This document shows, piece by piece, positions 35,574 to 45,198 of a DNA stretch of 64,000 nt. The stretch's first letter is position 1; each line of letters begins with the position of its first letter. The notes beneath the pieces are model-generated. The model was not told the origin of the DNA. It saw only the letters and a program-made list of their open reading frames with translations, and ran no database searches. The position numbers and the translations under genes are program-made. This DNA is from Immundisolibacterales bacterium (lineage in GTDB: Bacteria; Pseudomonadota; Gammaproteobacteria; HK1), in assembly GCA_026712715.1 (NCBI GenBank), contig JAPOPW010000018.1, positions 1 through 64,000 of the forward strand. The letters run 5' to 3'.

Positions 35574-37121
35574 TCAGGACTTGAGCCAGACGTTCTTGAA
35601 CTGGAGGTTCGAGCCGTTCGGGTGCACCAGAGCGTCGAGCCCGCCCACGTTCCGGCGCGCCGCGACCGTCCCGTTCCGGAACCAGAGCACCACGTCGAGG
35701 GCCTCGTCCTGCACCCTCTTCTGGACCGCCTTGTAGATCTCGGCCCGCTCGATCGGGTCGACGACCCGCCGGGCCGCCTCGGTCAGCTCGTCGATCTTCG
35801 CGTCCTTGATGTTGCGGTAGTTGAAGGCGCCCGTGGAGTGCCACAGGGAGTAGTAGAGGAAGTCCGGCTCCCACAGGGTGAAGAAGTTCATCATCGTGAC
35901 CTGGTAGTCGCGATCGACCCAGCACTGGCTCAGCCAGTCCGACCAGGTCAGCTGCTGCACGGAGGCCTTGACCCCGCCCTGGCGGAACCACTCGACGAGA
36001 ATCTGGGTCGCCTCGACGTGCCACGGATAGTTGGTGGTGGTCTTGAAGACGAACTCGAGCTCGTTCGGTCCGAATCCCGCTTCGGCCAGCAGCTCCCTGG
36101 CCGCGTCGTAGTCCTGCGCGCGGGGGGCGAGGCCGTCGTTGTAGGACGGCGAGGTCGGGAAGCTCGGCGACGCGGTGACCACCCCCTGGCCCCAGAGCGC
36201 GCCCTGCACCAGGGTCTCCTTGTCGACCATGAGGTCGAGGGCCTTGCGCACCCGCGGGTCGTCGAAGGGCTTGACCGCGTGGTTGAAGTTGAGAAACGCC
36301 CAGGAGAGCGGGAACCACGTGAGCACCTGGAGGTCGGGGTCGTTCTTCAGCGCGTCGACCCGGTCGAGGGGGATGTCGTTGATGAGGTGCATCTCGCCGG
36401 TCTGAATTCCGGTCAGGCGCACGGTCGGCTCCGTCACCTCGCGGCTCAGCACGCCGTCGAGATGGGGCGCGCCTCCCCAGTAGTCGTCGAAGCGGACGAG
36501 CTCGACCTCGTTCCCGAACTCGCGGCGCACGAACTTGAACGGGCCGGCGCCGGTGGGGGTGGTGCCCTGGATGTCGCCCGATCCGTCCGGGATGATGACC
36601 CCCGCGCCGTTCTCGGCGAGCCGGCTGAGGAACGGCGCGTTCACCTGGTTCATGCGGATGACCACGGTGAGGTCGTCCGGGGTCTCGATGGCCGCCACGT
36701 CGTTGAAGACCTCGAAGTTGACCGCGCCGGTCTCGGGATTCTTCACCCTCTCGAAGGAGTACTTGACGGCTGCCGACGTCAACGCTGAGCCGTCGTGGAA
36801 CTTGACCCCGGGACGAAGATGGAACGTGTAGGTGAGCCCGTCGGGCGACTCCTCGAAGCGCTCCGCGAGGCTCGGGATGACCGTGAAGTTGTCGTCGACG
36901 GTGACGATCGCGTCATGGACGTTCTGGAGGAGCCGGCCGGTGGACGCGGTTCCGGTCTTGTGCATGTCGAGGTTCTGGGTCGTCTCCGAGTGGCCCCAGA
37001 TGAGGGTTCCGCCGCGGACCGGCTGGTCGGCCGCGTGCGCGGCGATGGAATGGAGGCCGGGACCGAGCACCGCCCCGCCCATCAGGGCGCTCGAACTCGC
37101 AAGAAATTCTCTTCGCTTCAT
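35574..37121 (-). CDS. dppA: peptide-type ABC substrate-binding protein with twin-arginine signal
   Basis: The 515-aa SBP_bac_5 receptor starts at ATG 37121, with GAGGA 8 bp upstream; a GTG at 37139 is less likely. The N-terminus MKRREFLASSSALMGG is a Tat-type signal, so it may fold in the cytoplasm before export. Family blocks include RGGTLIWGHSETTQNLD, FHDGSALTSAAVKYSFERV and FHLRPGVKFHDG. It differs clearly from the OppA receptor at 23308. It heads the minus-strand dppABC-amidase operon and is divergent from the ATPase genes. Confidence 0.92.
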   Translation of the reverse strand: MKRREFLASSSALMGGAVLGPGLHSIAAHAADQPVRGGTLIWGHSETTQNLDMHKTGTASTGRLLQNVHDAIVTVDDNFTVIPSLAERFEESPDGLTYTFHLRPGVKFHDGSALTSAAVKYSFERVKNPETGAVNFEVFNDVAAIETPDDLTVVIRMNQVNAPFLSRLAENGAGVIIPDGSGDIQGTTPTGAGPFKFVRREFGNEVELVRFDDYWGGAPHLDGVLSREVTEPTVRLTGIQTGEMHLINDIPLDRVDALKNDPDLQVLTWFPLSWAFLNFNHAVKPFDDPRVRKALDLMVDKETLVQGALWGQGVVTASPSFPTSPSYNDGLAPRAQDYDAARELLAEAGFGPNELEFVFKTTTNYPWHVEATQILVEWFRQGGVKASVQQLTWSDWLSQCWVDRDYQVTMMNFFTLWEPDFLYYSLWHSTGAFNYRNIKDAKIDELTEAARRVVDPIERAEIYKAVQKRVQDEALDVVLWFRNGTVAARRNVGGLDALVHPNGSNLQFKNVWLKS

Positions 37122-37383
37122 GATTGCCGTCCTCGTCACTTGTGGTGGGTGGCTCGACCGCCGATATTAGTCGACTCGCGCGCCGCCGTCCCTTCGGCAC
37201 CGCGGGCCGGCGTCGGGACCGGCCGGCGATGGCGGGCGGCGGCGGCGCATCGGTGCGGGTCCCGGTACGGGCGCGCAGGTCACCCGGAGGGCAGCCGTCA
37301 CGTCGAACCGAGCGAGTCCCGCGGCTACGCCACCTTCCGAACCGGAGGCGGATGACGCGATCGTCCGCGTCGAGGATCTTCGC
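37122..37383. promoter_or_regulatory. divergent region between dppA and dppD
   Basis: These 262 bp should contain the promoters for both halves of the split transporter locus. GGAGG at 37344-37348 precedes an ATG at 37352 that is out of frame with dppD, while GAGGA at 37372-37376 precedes the in-frame GTG 37384. No clear -10/-35 pairs are visible. Confidence 0.35.
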
Positions 37384-38364
37384 GTGCGCTTCGACGTTCC
37401 GGAGGGGGTGGTCCGGGCCGTCAACGGCGTCTCCTTCGACGTCCGGCGCGGGGAGACCCTGGCCGTCGTCGGCGAGTCGGGGAGCGGCAAGAGCGTCACC
37501 GCGCTCGCGATCCTCGGCCTCTTGCCGATGCCCCCGGCCCGGGTGGAGGCGGGACGCATCCGGTTCGGGGAGCGCGACCTCCTCACCCTGCCCGAGTCCG
37601 CGATGCGCGACGTCCGCGGCAACTCCATCTCGATGATCTTCCAGGAACCGATGACGTCCCTCGATCCGCTGATGACGGTCGGGCGCCAGATCGCGGAGTC
37701 GATCGAGATCCATCAGGGGCTCCCGCGGTCGGAGGCCCTCGAGGCGGCGGTCGAGTCGCTTGCGCTCGTGCGGGTGCCGGAGCCTGCGCGCCGCGCGCGG
37801 CAGTATCCGTTCCAGCTTTCCGGCGGGCTTCGCCAGCGGGTGATGATCGCGATGGCGATGGCATGCAACCCGCGGCTTCTCATCGCGGACGAGCCGACCA
37901 CCGCGCTCGACGTCACCGTTCAGGCCCAGATCCTCAACCTGATGGACGAGCTCAAGGAGCGCACCGCGGCCTCGATCATCCTCATTACCCACGACCTCGG
38001 GGTCGTAGCGGAGATGGCGCAGCGGGTCGTCGTGATGTACGCGGGACAGGTCGTGGAGCGCGGCGGGGTGCAGGCGCTCTTCGAGCGCCCCCTGCACCCG
38101 TACACGGCCGGGCTCCTCGGCTCCGTGCCGCGGCTCTACTCGTCGCTCGCGATGGAACCGGGCGCCGACGGAGACGATCTCCGGGAGATCCCGGGGATCG
38201 TGCCCTCGATGCGCGAAGAGATTGCGGGGTGCGCGTTCGCGCCGCGTTGTCCGCTCGCGACGGAACGGTGCCGGCGCGAAGCGCCGGCGCTCGAGTCGAA
38301 GCGCCCGGGGCAGGCGGCGGCCTGCTGGGAGAGCGGGCGCCTCGGGATGGAACGTGCCGCCTGA
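37384..38364 (+). CDS. dppD: peptide ABC transporter ATPase, DppD-like
   Basis: The 326-aa ATPase has Walker [10 protein letters not shown]-loop [13 protein letters not shown], signature LSGGLRQRV, Walker [13 protein letters not shown], switch His ITHDLG and the [14 protein letters not shown] cysteine cluster. The reading frame upstream of GTG 37384 encodes the expected first strand (IVRVEDLR) but offers no ATG, GTG or TTG back to the stop at 37168. Translation from GTG 37384 (GAGGA 7 bp upstream) would omit that strand; a non-canonical start or a lost start codon is possible. It is followed by dppF with an 11-bp overlap. Confidence 0.88.
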   Translation: MRFDVPEGVVRAVNGVSFDVRRGETLAVVGESGSGKSVTALAILGLLPMPPARVEAGRIRFGERDLLTLPESAMRDVRGNSISMIFQEPMTSLDPLMTVGRQIAESIEIHQGLPRSEALEAAVESLALVRVPEPARRARQYPFQLSGGLRQRVMIAMAMACNPRLLIADEPTTALDVTVQAQILNLMDELKERTAASIILITHDLGVVAEMAQRVVVMYAGQVVERGGVQALFERPLHPYTAGLLGSVPRLYSSLAMEPGADGDDLREIPGIVPSMREEIAGCAFAPRCPLATERCRREAPALESKRPGQAAACWESGRLGMERAA

Positions 38365-39385
38365 GGCCGGCCGCGCCGGCGCCGCCGCGGGCGCGGGCGC
38401 GCACCCCGCGCCGATCCTCGAGGTCACCGACCTCGACAAGCGCTTTCCGCTTCGGGCCGGTCTCTTCGGGCGCGGCGGGGGCTGGGTCAACGCGGTCAAC
38501 GGGGTCAGCTTCGACGTGCGCGCGGGCGAGACCCTCGGGGTGGTGGGCGAGAGCGGCTGCGGCAAGACGACCCTCGGAAAGACGGTGATGCGCCTGCTGC
38601 GTCCCGACGGGGGGCGGATTGTCCTCCACGGGCGCGACATCACCACCGCGAGCGACACGGAGCTCCGCGAGGGCCGGCGCGACATCCAGATGGTGTTCCA
38701 GGATCCGTTCTCGTCGCTCAACCCCCGCCTCACGTGCCGGCGGATCGTGGCCGAGCCGCTCGAGATCCACGGCCTCGTCGCCGGCCGCGGGAAGGAGGAC
38801 CGGGTCGCCGAAATGTTCGAGCGCACCGGTCTTCGCCTCGAGCACCTCGACCGCTACCCGCATCAGCTTTCCGGCGGGCAGCGCCAGCGGCTCGGCATCG
38901 CGCGCGCGCTCGCGCTCGAGCCGTCGGTGATCGTCGCGGACGAGCCGGTCTCGGCCCTCGACGTCTCGGTGCAGGCCCAGGTGCTGAACCTGTTGCGTAC
39001 GCTCCAGCGGGGCTCGCGCCTCGCCTATCTATTCATCTCCCACGACCTCGCGGTGGTCGAGCACATCGCGCACCGCATCGCGGTGATGTATCTGGGAAAG
39101 GTCGTCGAGCTCGCGGAGAAGCGGGCGCTCTTCTCCGCACCACGCCATCCCTACACCGAAGCCCTGCTCGCCGCGGTGCCGGTCCCGAGCCCGGGCCGAA
39201 AGCGCGAGCGGGTCATCCTGCACGGCGAGGTGCCGAGCCCCGTCAACCTCCCGTCCGGGTGCGCCTTCCACACCCGCTGTCCCATTGCCGAGGACGTGTG
39301 TCGGCGGGAAACGCCCCGGCTGCGCCCGGTGGAGACGGGCCACGAAGTCGCATGCCACCTTCGCGGAGGCGAAGGCTCCGCATAG
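38354..39385 (+). CDS. dppF: peptide ABC transporter ATPase, DppF-like
   Basis: The 343-aa ATPase has Walker [11 protein letters not shown]-loop [13 protein letters not shown], signature LSGGQRQRL, Walker [13 protein letters not shown], switch His ISHDLAVV and the cysteine cluster [17 protein letters not shown] 38354, which overlaps the end of the previous gene by 11 bp, is the best start. With the dppD product it should energise the permease encoded on the opposite strand. It converges with an amidase 18 bp further on. Confidence 0.92.
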   Translation: MPPEAGRAGAAAGAGAHPAPILEVTDLDKRFPLRAGLFGRGGGWVNAVNGVSFDVRAGETLGVVGESGCGKTTLGKTVMRLLRPDGGRIVLHGRDITTASDTELREGRRDIQMVFQDPFSSLNPRLTCRRIVAEPLEIHGLVAGRGKEDRVAEMFERTGLRLEHLDRYPHQLSGGQRQRLGIARALALEPSVIVADEPVSALDVSVQAQVLNLLRTLQRGSRLAYLFISHDLAVVEHIAHRIAVMYLGKVVELAEKRALFSAPRHPYTEALLAAVPVPSPGRKRERVILHGEVPSPVNLPSGCAFHTRCPIAEDVCRRETPRLRPVETGHEVACHLRGGEGSA

Positions 39386-39403
39386 TCGACGCCGGAGCGG
39401 TCG

Positions 39404-41071
39404 TCAATCGTCCGGTTGGAGGTCCGGCCGGCGCGCCGCGACCCCGAGCTCCGCCTCGAGCGCCATCCCGAGGTTGAGTAGCCTGCCTTCGTCGAAGAGG
39501 GGACCCCAGAGCGAGATCCCCTGCGGAACCTCGTGCGATTCCGCGCTCTCGGCCGCCGAACCGATGTCGAGCTTGCCGCCCTCGAGGGACGGGTCGCCTC
39601 GGGTCGGCGATTCGAGGAAGCCCGCGCGCAGGTGCAGGCAGGGATGGCCGGTGAAGTTGGAGGCGACCAGCATCGGCCCGGTCCCGAACGGTCCGATCAT
39701 CGCATCGACCTCCCGGAACGTCGCGTCGAGCGCCTGCATGACCCGATAGCGAAGGCGGTCGAGCTGCACGTGGTCGACCGCGGACAGGAACCTCGCCTGG
39801 CGGAACGCGTTTGGCCACGCGCCCTTGTCCTGGCGGACGAGCTCGTCGTCGCGGTCCGTGAGGGTGAGCTCCTCGAACGCGGCCGCCGCCTCCGCGAAGA
39901 GCATGCTCATGAGAGAGCCGTAGGGAAGATCCGGGAGGGCGACCTCGACCACCTCGACCCCCAGCCGGCGGGTGGCTTCGAGGGCCGCGCGGTCGACGTC
40001 GGTCGCACCGTCGTCCTCGAACGTGGCCGGGAGATACCCGATGCGAAGACCCGCCACGTCCCGGGTCGCGTCGAAGTTGAACGGCGCCCCGATCGAGCTC
40101 CGATCGGCGGGATCCGGCCCGTTGATGGCGGCGAGGACGAGGGCGCAGTCCTCGACCGAACGGCAGATGGGTCCCACCTTGTCGAGCGACCAGCAAAGGG
40201 CCATGCCGCCGGCGCGAGAGACGCGCCCGAAGGTCGGACGAAGGCCCGTCGTCCCGCACCGCTGGGACGGCGCGGTGATGGAGCCCAGGGTCTCGGTCCC
40301 GATCGAGAATGCGCAGAGCCCCGCCGCGGTCGCGGACGCGGAGCCGGCGCTCGATCCGCTGGATCCTTCGTCGAGATTCCAGGGGTTGCGCGTTTTTCCT
40401 CCGAACCAGACTTCGCCGTAGGCGAGGGCGCCGAGGGTGGTCTTGCCGAGGAGCACCGCCCCCGCCGAGCGCAGGAGCTCCACCACCCGCGCGTCCCCGT
40501 CGGGGACGCGGTCCCGGTACGGGGCGGCCCCCCAGGTGGTCAGGATGCCGCTGGTGTCGAAGAGGTCCTTGAGCCCGTAGGGGATGCCATGGAGCGGCCC
40601 GAGCCGGGTCCCGGCGCGGAGGAGGGCGTCCGCGGCGTCGGCTTGCGCGCGGGCAAGCTCCGGAGTGACCGTGACGAAGCACTCCAGCCGCGCGGCGTGC
40701 GCCTCGATGCGGTCAAGGTAGATCTCGGTCAGGCGCCGGCTCGTGAGGTCGCCGCGCGCGATCCACCACGAGAGCGAGGTCACGGGCGCGAAGGCGATGT
40801 CCTCGTCCGAATCGGGAAGCGGTCCCGGATCCGTCACGCACGCGCGAACCGGCGCCTGCGGGGGGGGCGGCCGGAAGCCGGGCAGGCGCGGATCGAAGCG
40901 CGATGCGGGCGGAACGTGGTTCTCGAGGGTCAGCGCCCGGCGCGCGCGGGCCTCCTCGATCTGACCGTCGAGACCGTCGAGCATGAGCTCGCGCTCCTCG
41001 CGGGTGTAGTTGACGCCGACGAGGCGTTCCGCCGCCTCGATGGTCTCGAGGGTGATGGGGGTGTTCTCCAT
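39404..41071 (-). CDS. amidase, amidase-signature family
   Basis: The 555-aa amidase has K168 in YGLKDLFD, cis-Ser S240 in EGSSGSSAGS and nucleophile S264 in GTETLGSITAP. The SSGSS variant and the long N-terminal region (first 90 residues, helical then Pro-rich) separate it from the amidase at 32037. ATG 41071 fits. It lies directly beyond the dppDF genes on the opposite strand, so both ends of the split transporter locus carry an amidase. It is divergent from the DUF1028 gene. The substrate is unknown. Confidence 0.88.
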   Translation of the reverse strand: MENTPITLETIEAAERLVGVNYTREERELMLDGLDGQIEEARARRALTLENHVPPASRFDPRLPGFRPPPPQAPVRACVTDPGPLPDSDEDIAFAPVTSLSWWIARGDLTSRRLTEIYLDRIEAHAARLECFVTVTPELARAQADAADALLRAGTRLGPLHGIPYGLKDLFDTSGILTTWGAAPYRDRVPDGDARVVELLRSAGAVLLGKTTLGALAYGEVWFGGKTRNPWNLDEGSSGSSAGSASATAAGLCAFSIGTETLGSITAPSQRCGTTGLRPTFGRVSRAGGMALCWSLDKVGPICRSVEDCALVLAAINGPDPADRSSIGAPFNFDATRDVAGLRIGYLPATFEDDGATDVDRAALEATRRLGVEVVEVALPDLPYGSLMSMLFAEAAAAFEELTLTDRDDELVRQDKGAWPNAFRQARFLSAVDHVQLDRLRYRVMQALDATFREVDAMIGPFGTGPMLVASNFTGHPCLHLRAGFLESPTRGDPSLEGGKLDIGSAAESAESHEVPQGISLWGPLFDEGRLLNLGMALEAELGVAARRPDLQPDD

Positions 41072-41395
41072 GACCTGGCTTCTCGGCTGCGGGGACCTGG
41101 TGCGACCTCGAAGGGCCGTTGATCCACTATGAACGCCCGCTCCGCGCCCGTCCATCCATCGGAGACCGGATCGCCAGCCTCCGGGTCCGAATCGACGCGA
41201 GCACCGTCGCGGCGGGAAGAATCCTCTTCCTCGCCAGGGTAGCGCTCGCTCAAGCGAACGCGCGATGCCTTCGCCTCGCAATCGTCGCCGGTCGCCACTC
41301 CACTACGATGGATCGCAATCACCTCGGGTATAGTCGTCAGGGATTGAGGATCGGACGGAAACGGCGGGATTTCCCTGCCGAACAGAGGACCGAAG
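41072..41395. promoter_or_regulatory. divergent region between amidase and DUF1028 genes
   Basis: These 324 bp contain a good -10 sequence TATAGT at 41329-41334 on the plus strand, 62 bp before the DUF1028 ATG. No good -35 lies at the expected distance. The minus-strand promoter for the amidase is not apparent. No repeats are seen. Confidence 0.35.
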
Positions 41396-42058
41396 ATGAC
41401 CTTTTCGCTCGTGGGGATGTGCCGGCGAACCGGAATGTTCGGCGCCGCGGTGACCACGTCCAGCATCAACGTCGGGGCGCGTTGCCCCTGGGCGAGAGCC
41501 GGCGTCGGCGCGGTCCTCACCCAGCACCGAACGGACGCGCGCCTCGGCCCGCGCGGCCTCGATCGGCTCGAATCGGGAGCGACGGCCGGCGAGGCGATCG
41601 CCTCGCTCACCCGGGACGACCCCACCATCGGCTGGCGCCAGCTCGCGGTCGTCGACCGCGGGGGCGGCACCGCCTGGTACCACGGCGACCGCATCGCCTC
41701 GGTCCACGCGGCGGCCGAGGGTGACGGCTGCTGCGCCATCGGCAACATCATCCGCAACGATCGGATCCCCGCCGCGATGGTCGAGGCCTTCGAGGCCGCG
41801 CCGGACGAGCATCTCGCCGAGCGCCTGCTCCTCGCCGTCGAGGCGGGGCTCGCGGCGGGCGGCGAGCCCAGGCAGGTCAAGTCCGCCGCGCTCCTCGTGG
41901 TGGACGACCAGCCGTTCCCCCTCGTCGACCTCCGGGTCGAGCTCGACCGCGCGCCGCTTGCCGAGCTGCGCTTCCTGTGGGAGGTCTACCGTCCGCGGAT
42001 GGAGGTGTTCGTGACCCGCGCCGTCGACCCCGACCGCGTCCCGTTTCCGGAGGACTGA
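41396..42058 (+). CDS. DUF1028 family protein (Ntn-hydrolase-like)
   Basis: The 220-aa protein has the DUF1028 pattern: TFSLVGMCRRTGMFGAAVTT at the N-terminus, VGARCPWARAGVGAVLTQ, a GLDRLESGATAGEAIASL helix and a WYHGDRIASVHAAAEGDGCC strand-turn. These proteins resemble N-terminal-nucleophile hydrolases. They are often encoded next to peptide transporters and amidases, as here. GAGGA lies upstream of ATG 41396. Activity is unproven for the family, so amide or peptide hydrolysis is only a guess from context. Confidence 0.85.
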   Translation: MTFSLVGMCRRTGMFGAAVTTSSINVGARCPWARAGVGAVLTQHRTDARLGPRGLDRLESGATAGEAIASLTRDDPTIGWRQLAVVDRGGGTAWYHGDRIASVHAAAEGDGCCAIGNIIRNDRIPAAMVEAFEAAPDEHLAERLLLAVEAGLAAGGEPRQVKSAALLVVDDQPFPLVDLRVELDRAPLAELRFLWEVYRPRMEVFVTRAVDPDRVPFPED

Positions 42059-42142
42059 CCGGCGGTGCCCGGAGTGGTCGTCCGGTTCCGTCCGTTCGCG
42101 CCGTTGCGTAGCGTGCGGCGGCCGCGGGGCGGGGACGGGGGA

Positions 42143-42928
42143 TCAGACGACGGAGCGGCGCGACGTGATACCGCCGTCGAGGGTGACCACGCAGCCCGAG
42201 AGGTAGCCGGCGCGCGCCGACGCGCAGAACACGATGAGGTCGCCGACCTCGTCGGCGGTGGCGGCCCGGCCGCCGGGGAAGCGGGAGAGTAGCTCCCCCC
42301 ACCGGCCTTCGTCGCCGAGCTCCGCCCCGGCGCGCTGCCTGAGCATCGTCTCCATCCGGCCGGTGTCGACCGGGCCGGGGTTCACCGCGACGACCCGGAT
42401 CCCGTGGTCGAGGCTCCGCCCCCCGAGGGCCCGGGTGAGGGTCATCAGGCTCGAGTTGCCGCACGAGCCGGCGATGTAGTCGAAGTCCGGGTTCTCGCCC
42501 GAGTTGCCGACGTCGTTCACGATGACCCCGTGGCCGCGTTCGCGCATGCGCGCGAAGTAGGCCCGGCACATCGCGATGTAGCCGAAGACCTTGAGCTCCC
42601 AGCCGGCCCGCCATGCGTCGTCGTCGACCGCGTCCATGGAGCCCGACGGGATCGCGCCCGCGTTGTTGACGAGGATGTCGACGTCGATGGTCTGCGCGAT
42701 GAGTCCGTCGCGCGCCGCCCGGTCCGTGAGGTCGAGCGCGTAGGTGCGGACGCGGCAGCCGTGCGCCCCTTCGATCGCGCGCGCCGCCTCGTCGAGCGCG
42801 TCGCCCGATCGGGCGGTGATGTGGATCTCGCCCGCCCCCTCGCGGGCGAACGCCTCCGCCGTCGCCCGGCCGATGCCCTTCGAGCCGCCGGTGATCAATA
42901 CGCTCTTGCCGTCGAGACCGAGTTCCAC
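42143..42928 (-). CDS. short-chain dehydrogenase/reductase family protein lacking the catalytic lysine
   Basis: The 261-aa Rossmann-fold SDR has TGGSKGIG (cofactor loop), ALDLTD, NNAG and VNPGPVDTGR. The usual YxxxK pair appears as YIAGS: tyrosine is kept but the lysine position is serine. Activity may therefore be altered, as in SDR subgroups with changed active sites. The start is GTG 42928. It is the last gene of the Liv-type operon, 19 bp after a second, intact SDR. An oxidation or reduction of a compound brought in by the transporter is the likely context. Confidence 0.82.
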   Translation of the reverse strand: MELGLDGKSVLITGGSKGIGRATAEAFAREGAGEIHITARSGDALDEAARAIEGAHGCRVRTYALDLTDRAARDGLIAQTIDVDILVNNAGAIPSGSMDAVDDDAWRAGWELKVFGYIAMCRAYFARMRERGHGVIVNDVGNSGENPDFDYIAGSCGNSSLMTLTRALGGRSLDHGIRVVAVNPGPVDTGRMETMLRQRAGAELGDEGRWGELLSRFPGGRAATADEVGDLIVFCASARAGYLSGCVVTLDGGITSRRSVV

Positions 42929-42947
42929 TGTCTGCTTCTCCGTGAAT

Positions 42948-43703
42948 TCAGGCGAGGATGTAGCCGCCGTCCGCGATCAGGGTCTCGCCGACCACGTAGT
43001 CGGCGAGCGGGGAGGCGAGGAAGAGGGCGAGGCGCGCCATCTCGCCCGCGTCGCCGAGGCGCCCGGCGGGAATGCGGGCGAGGCTCTCGGCGAGATAGTC
43101 GGGGTCCGCGAGGGCCGCCTCCGTGAGCGGGGTCGGGGTGCGACCGGGCGCGAGGGCCGCCACCCGCACTCCGTGGGGGCCAAGCTCGGCCGCGGCGGCC
43201 CGGGTGAACTGAACGAGCCCTGCTTTCGCGGTGCCGTAGATCGCCCGCTCGGGGCCGCCGGTGAACGCGATCTGGGACGCCGTGTTGACGATGACCCCGG
43301 AGCCGCGCCCGACCATCCCGCGCGCGACCGCCCGGGCGAGGAGGACAGGGCCGGTGAGGTTGGTCGCGATCAGCCGTTCGATGGCTTCCGCGTCCATCTC
43401 GAGGAACGGTCCGACGTGCAGGATCCCGGCGTTGTTGAGGAGCACGTCGACCGGGTCGGCCGCACGGGCGAGGGCCTCGACCGAGGCGGCGTCGGCCTGG
43501 TCGAAGGCGTGGCGCTCCGCGCCGCCGATCTCGGCCGCGAGCGGCGCAAGCCTCTCCCGGTCCAGGTCGGCGAGAACCACCTCGGCACCGTGCGCATGGA
43601 ACGCCCGCGCCATCCGGCTCCCGAGCCCGCCCGCCGCGCCGGTCACGAGGACCCGCCGGCCGCCGAAGTCGAGATGCCGCGCCTCGATCCCGTTTTCGTT
43701 CAT
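42948..43703 (-). CDS. short-chain dehydrogenase/reductase
   Basis: The 251-aa SDR has the full motif set: TGAAGGLG, NNAGILH, catalytic Ser in NTASQIAF and YGTAK with Tyr and Lys, then an APGRTPTPL region and a C-terminal VGETLIADGGYIL. The aspartate in VLADLDRERL favours NAD(H). Its ATG overlaps the livF stop as TGATG, so the two are coupled. Substrate unknown. Confidence 0.9.
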   Translation of the reverse strand: MNENGIEARHLDFGGRRVLVTGAAGGLGSRMARAFHAHGAEVVLADLDRERLAPLAAEIGGAERHAFDQADAASVEALARAADPVDVLLNNAGILHVGPFLEMDAEAIERLIATNLTGPVLLARAVARGMVGRGSGVIVNTASQIAFTGGPERAIYGTAKAGLVQFTRAAAAELGPHGVRVAALAPGRTPTPLTEAALADPDYLAESLARIPAGRLGDAGEMARLALFLASPLADYVVGETLIADGGYILA

Positions 43704-44422
43704 CAGCGCCCGAGGTACGACGAGAGCACTTCGGGGTTGTCGATGAGGCCCGGGGCGTCGCCCTTGAAGGCGATCGCGCCGTCCTTGAGCACGAACGCGT
43801 CCTCCGCCACCGCGGCCGCGACCCCGACGTTCTGCTCGACGATGAGGATGGTGAGCCCGCGCGCGTGCAGCGCCCTGACCGTCTCGATGACCATGTCCAC
43901 GATGATCGGGGAGAGTCCGACCGAGGGCTCGTCCATCAGCAGGAGCTTCGGGCGGGCCATGAGGGCGCGGCCGATCGCGACCTGCTGCTGCTCGCCCCCG
44001 CTGAGCGACCCCGCCCGTTGCCCGCGCCGTTCCGCGATGTGGGGAAAGAGCTCGTACATTCGGTCGACGTCGTCGCGGATCCCGGCCCGGTCGCGCCGGG
44101 TCGCCGCCCCGAGCTCGAGGTTCTCGTTCACCGTCATGGAGGCGAACACCTCGCGCCCCTGCGGCACCTGGACGATGCCGGCCTTCACCATGTGGTCCGA
44201 GGGCCGGCCGGCGACGTCCGCGCCGTCGAAGACGATGTCCCCCGCGCGCGGCCGGAGGAGTCCCGAGAGGGTGTTGATGATCGTCGTCTTGCCCGAGCCG
44301 TTGCCGCCGAGGAGGGCGACGATCCGCCCCTCGGGCACCTCGAACGAGACGTCCCGGAGGACCTCGGTCACCCCGTACCAGACCTTGAGATGGCGGACCT
44401 CGAGCATCGGTTCTCCCGGCAT
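43703..44422 (-). CDS. livF: branched-chain amino acid-type ABC ATPase, LivF-like
   Basis: The 239-aa ATPase has Walker A GGNGSGKTT, signature LSGGEQQQV, Walker B LLLMDEPSVGLSP and switch EQNVG, with the length and C-terminal end of LivF. It overlaps livG upstream and the SDR downstream by single-base TGATG junctions. It partners LivG to power a HAAT-type importer. Confidence 0.94.
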   Translation of the reverse strand: MPGEPMLEVRHLKVWYGVTEVLRDVSFEVPEGRIVALLGGNGSGKTTIINTLSGLLRPRAGDIVFDGADVAGRPSDHMVKAGIVQVPQGREVFASMTVNENLELGAATRRDRAGIRDDVDRMYELFPHIAERRGQRAGSLSGGEQQQVAIGRALMARPKLLLMDEPSVGLSPIIVDMVIETVRALHARGLTILIVEQNVGVAAAVAEDAFVLKDGAIAFKGDAPGLIDNPEVLSSYLGR

Positions 44423-45198
44423 CAGCTCTCTGCCTGGTGCCCGAGGTACGCCTCGGCGACGGCCGGATCGGCCCGCACCGTCTCCGGGAGGCCTTCCGCG
44501 ATCTTGCGCCCGGAGTTGAGCACGACGACCCGGTCCGAGACCCCCATGACGAGCCGGATGACGTGCTCGATCATGACCAGGGTCACCCCCCGCTCGTCGC
44601 GGATGCGCCGCAGCAGCTCGTCGAGCTCCGCCACCCGGTTGACCGAGAGCCCGACCGCGGGCTCGTCGAGGAGCACGACCTTGGGCTCGTGGATGAGGGT
44701 GCGCGCGATCTCGATGATCCGCTGCTGGCCGAACGAGAGCGCGTCGCCCGCCCGGTTCGCGAAGTGGCGAAAGCCGACGAAGTCGAGGGCCGTCAGCGCC
44801 CGTTCGCGCATCTCCTCCTCCTCCGCGCGCATGCGCTTCGAGCGGAGCACCGCGCCGACGAGACCCGTCGAGCTCATGAGGTGGAGCCCCGCCATCATGT
44901 TCTCGAGCACCGTCATGCCGGCGAAGAGCTGGGAGGACTGGAAGGTGCGACGAAGACCGAGCTCCGCGATTCGGTTCGGCTTGAGGCCGGTAATCGTCCT
45001 TTCCTCGAGGAACACGTTGCCCGCGTCGGGCGGGTTCATGCCGCAGATGACGTTGAGGAGCGTGGTCTTGCCCGCTCCGTTCGGGCCGATGATCCCGGTG
45101 ATCTCGCCCGGCGGGAAGTCCACGTCCACCGTGTCGAGGGCGCTCACCCCCCCGAACGCGATCGAGACGCCGCGGACCCTGAGCGCGGCCTCCGTCAT
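44422..45198 (-). CDS. livG: branched-chain amino acid-type ABC ATPase, LivG-like
   Basis: The 258-aa ATPase starts at ATG 45198, overlapping the livM stop (ATGA). Motifs are Walker A GPNGAGKTT, the FQSSQLFAGMTVLENMMAG Q-loop region of LivG, signature LSFGQQRII and Walker B VVLLDEPAVGLS with switch IEHVI. Signature LSFGQ instead of LSGGQ is common in LivG. Confidence 0.94.
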   Translation of the reverse strand: MTEAALRVRGVSIAFGGVSALDTVDVDFPPGEITGIIGPNGAGKTTLLNVICGMNPPDAGNVFLEERTITGLKPNRIAELGLRRTFQSSQLFAGMTVLENMMAGLHLMSSTGLVGAVLRSKRMRAEEEEMRERALTALDFVGFRHFANRAGDALSFGQQRIIEIARTLIHEPKVVLLDEPAVGLSVNRVAELDELLRRIRDERGVTLVMIEHVIRLVMGVSDRVVVLNSGRKIAEGLPETVRADPAVAEAYLGHQAES

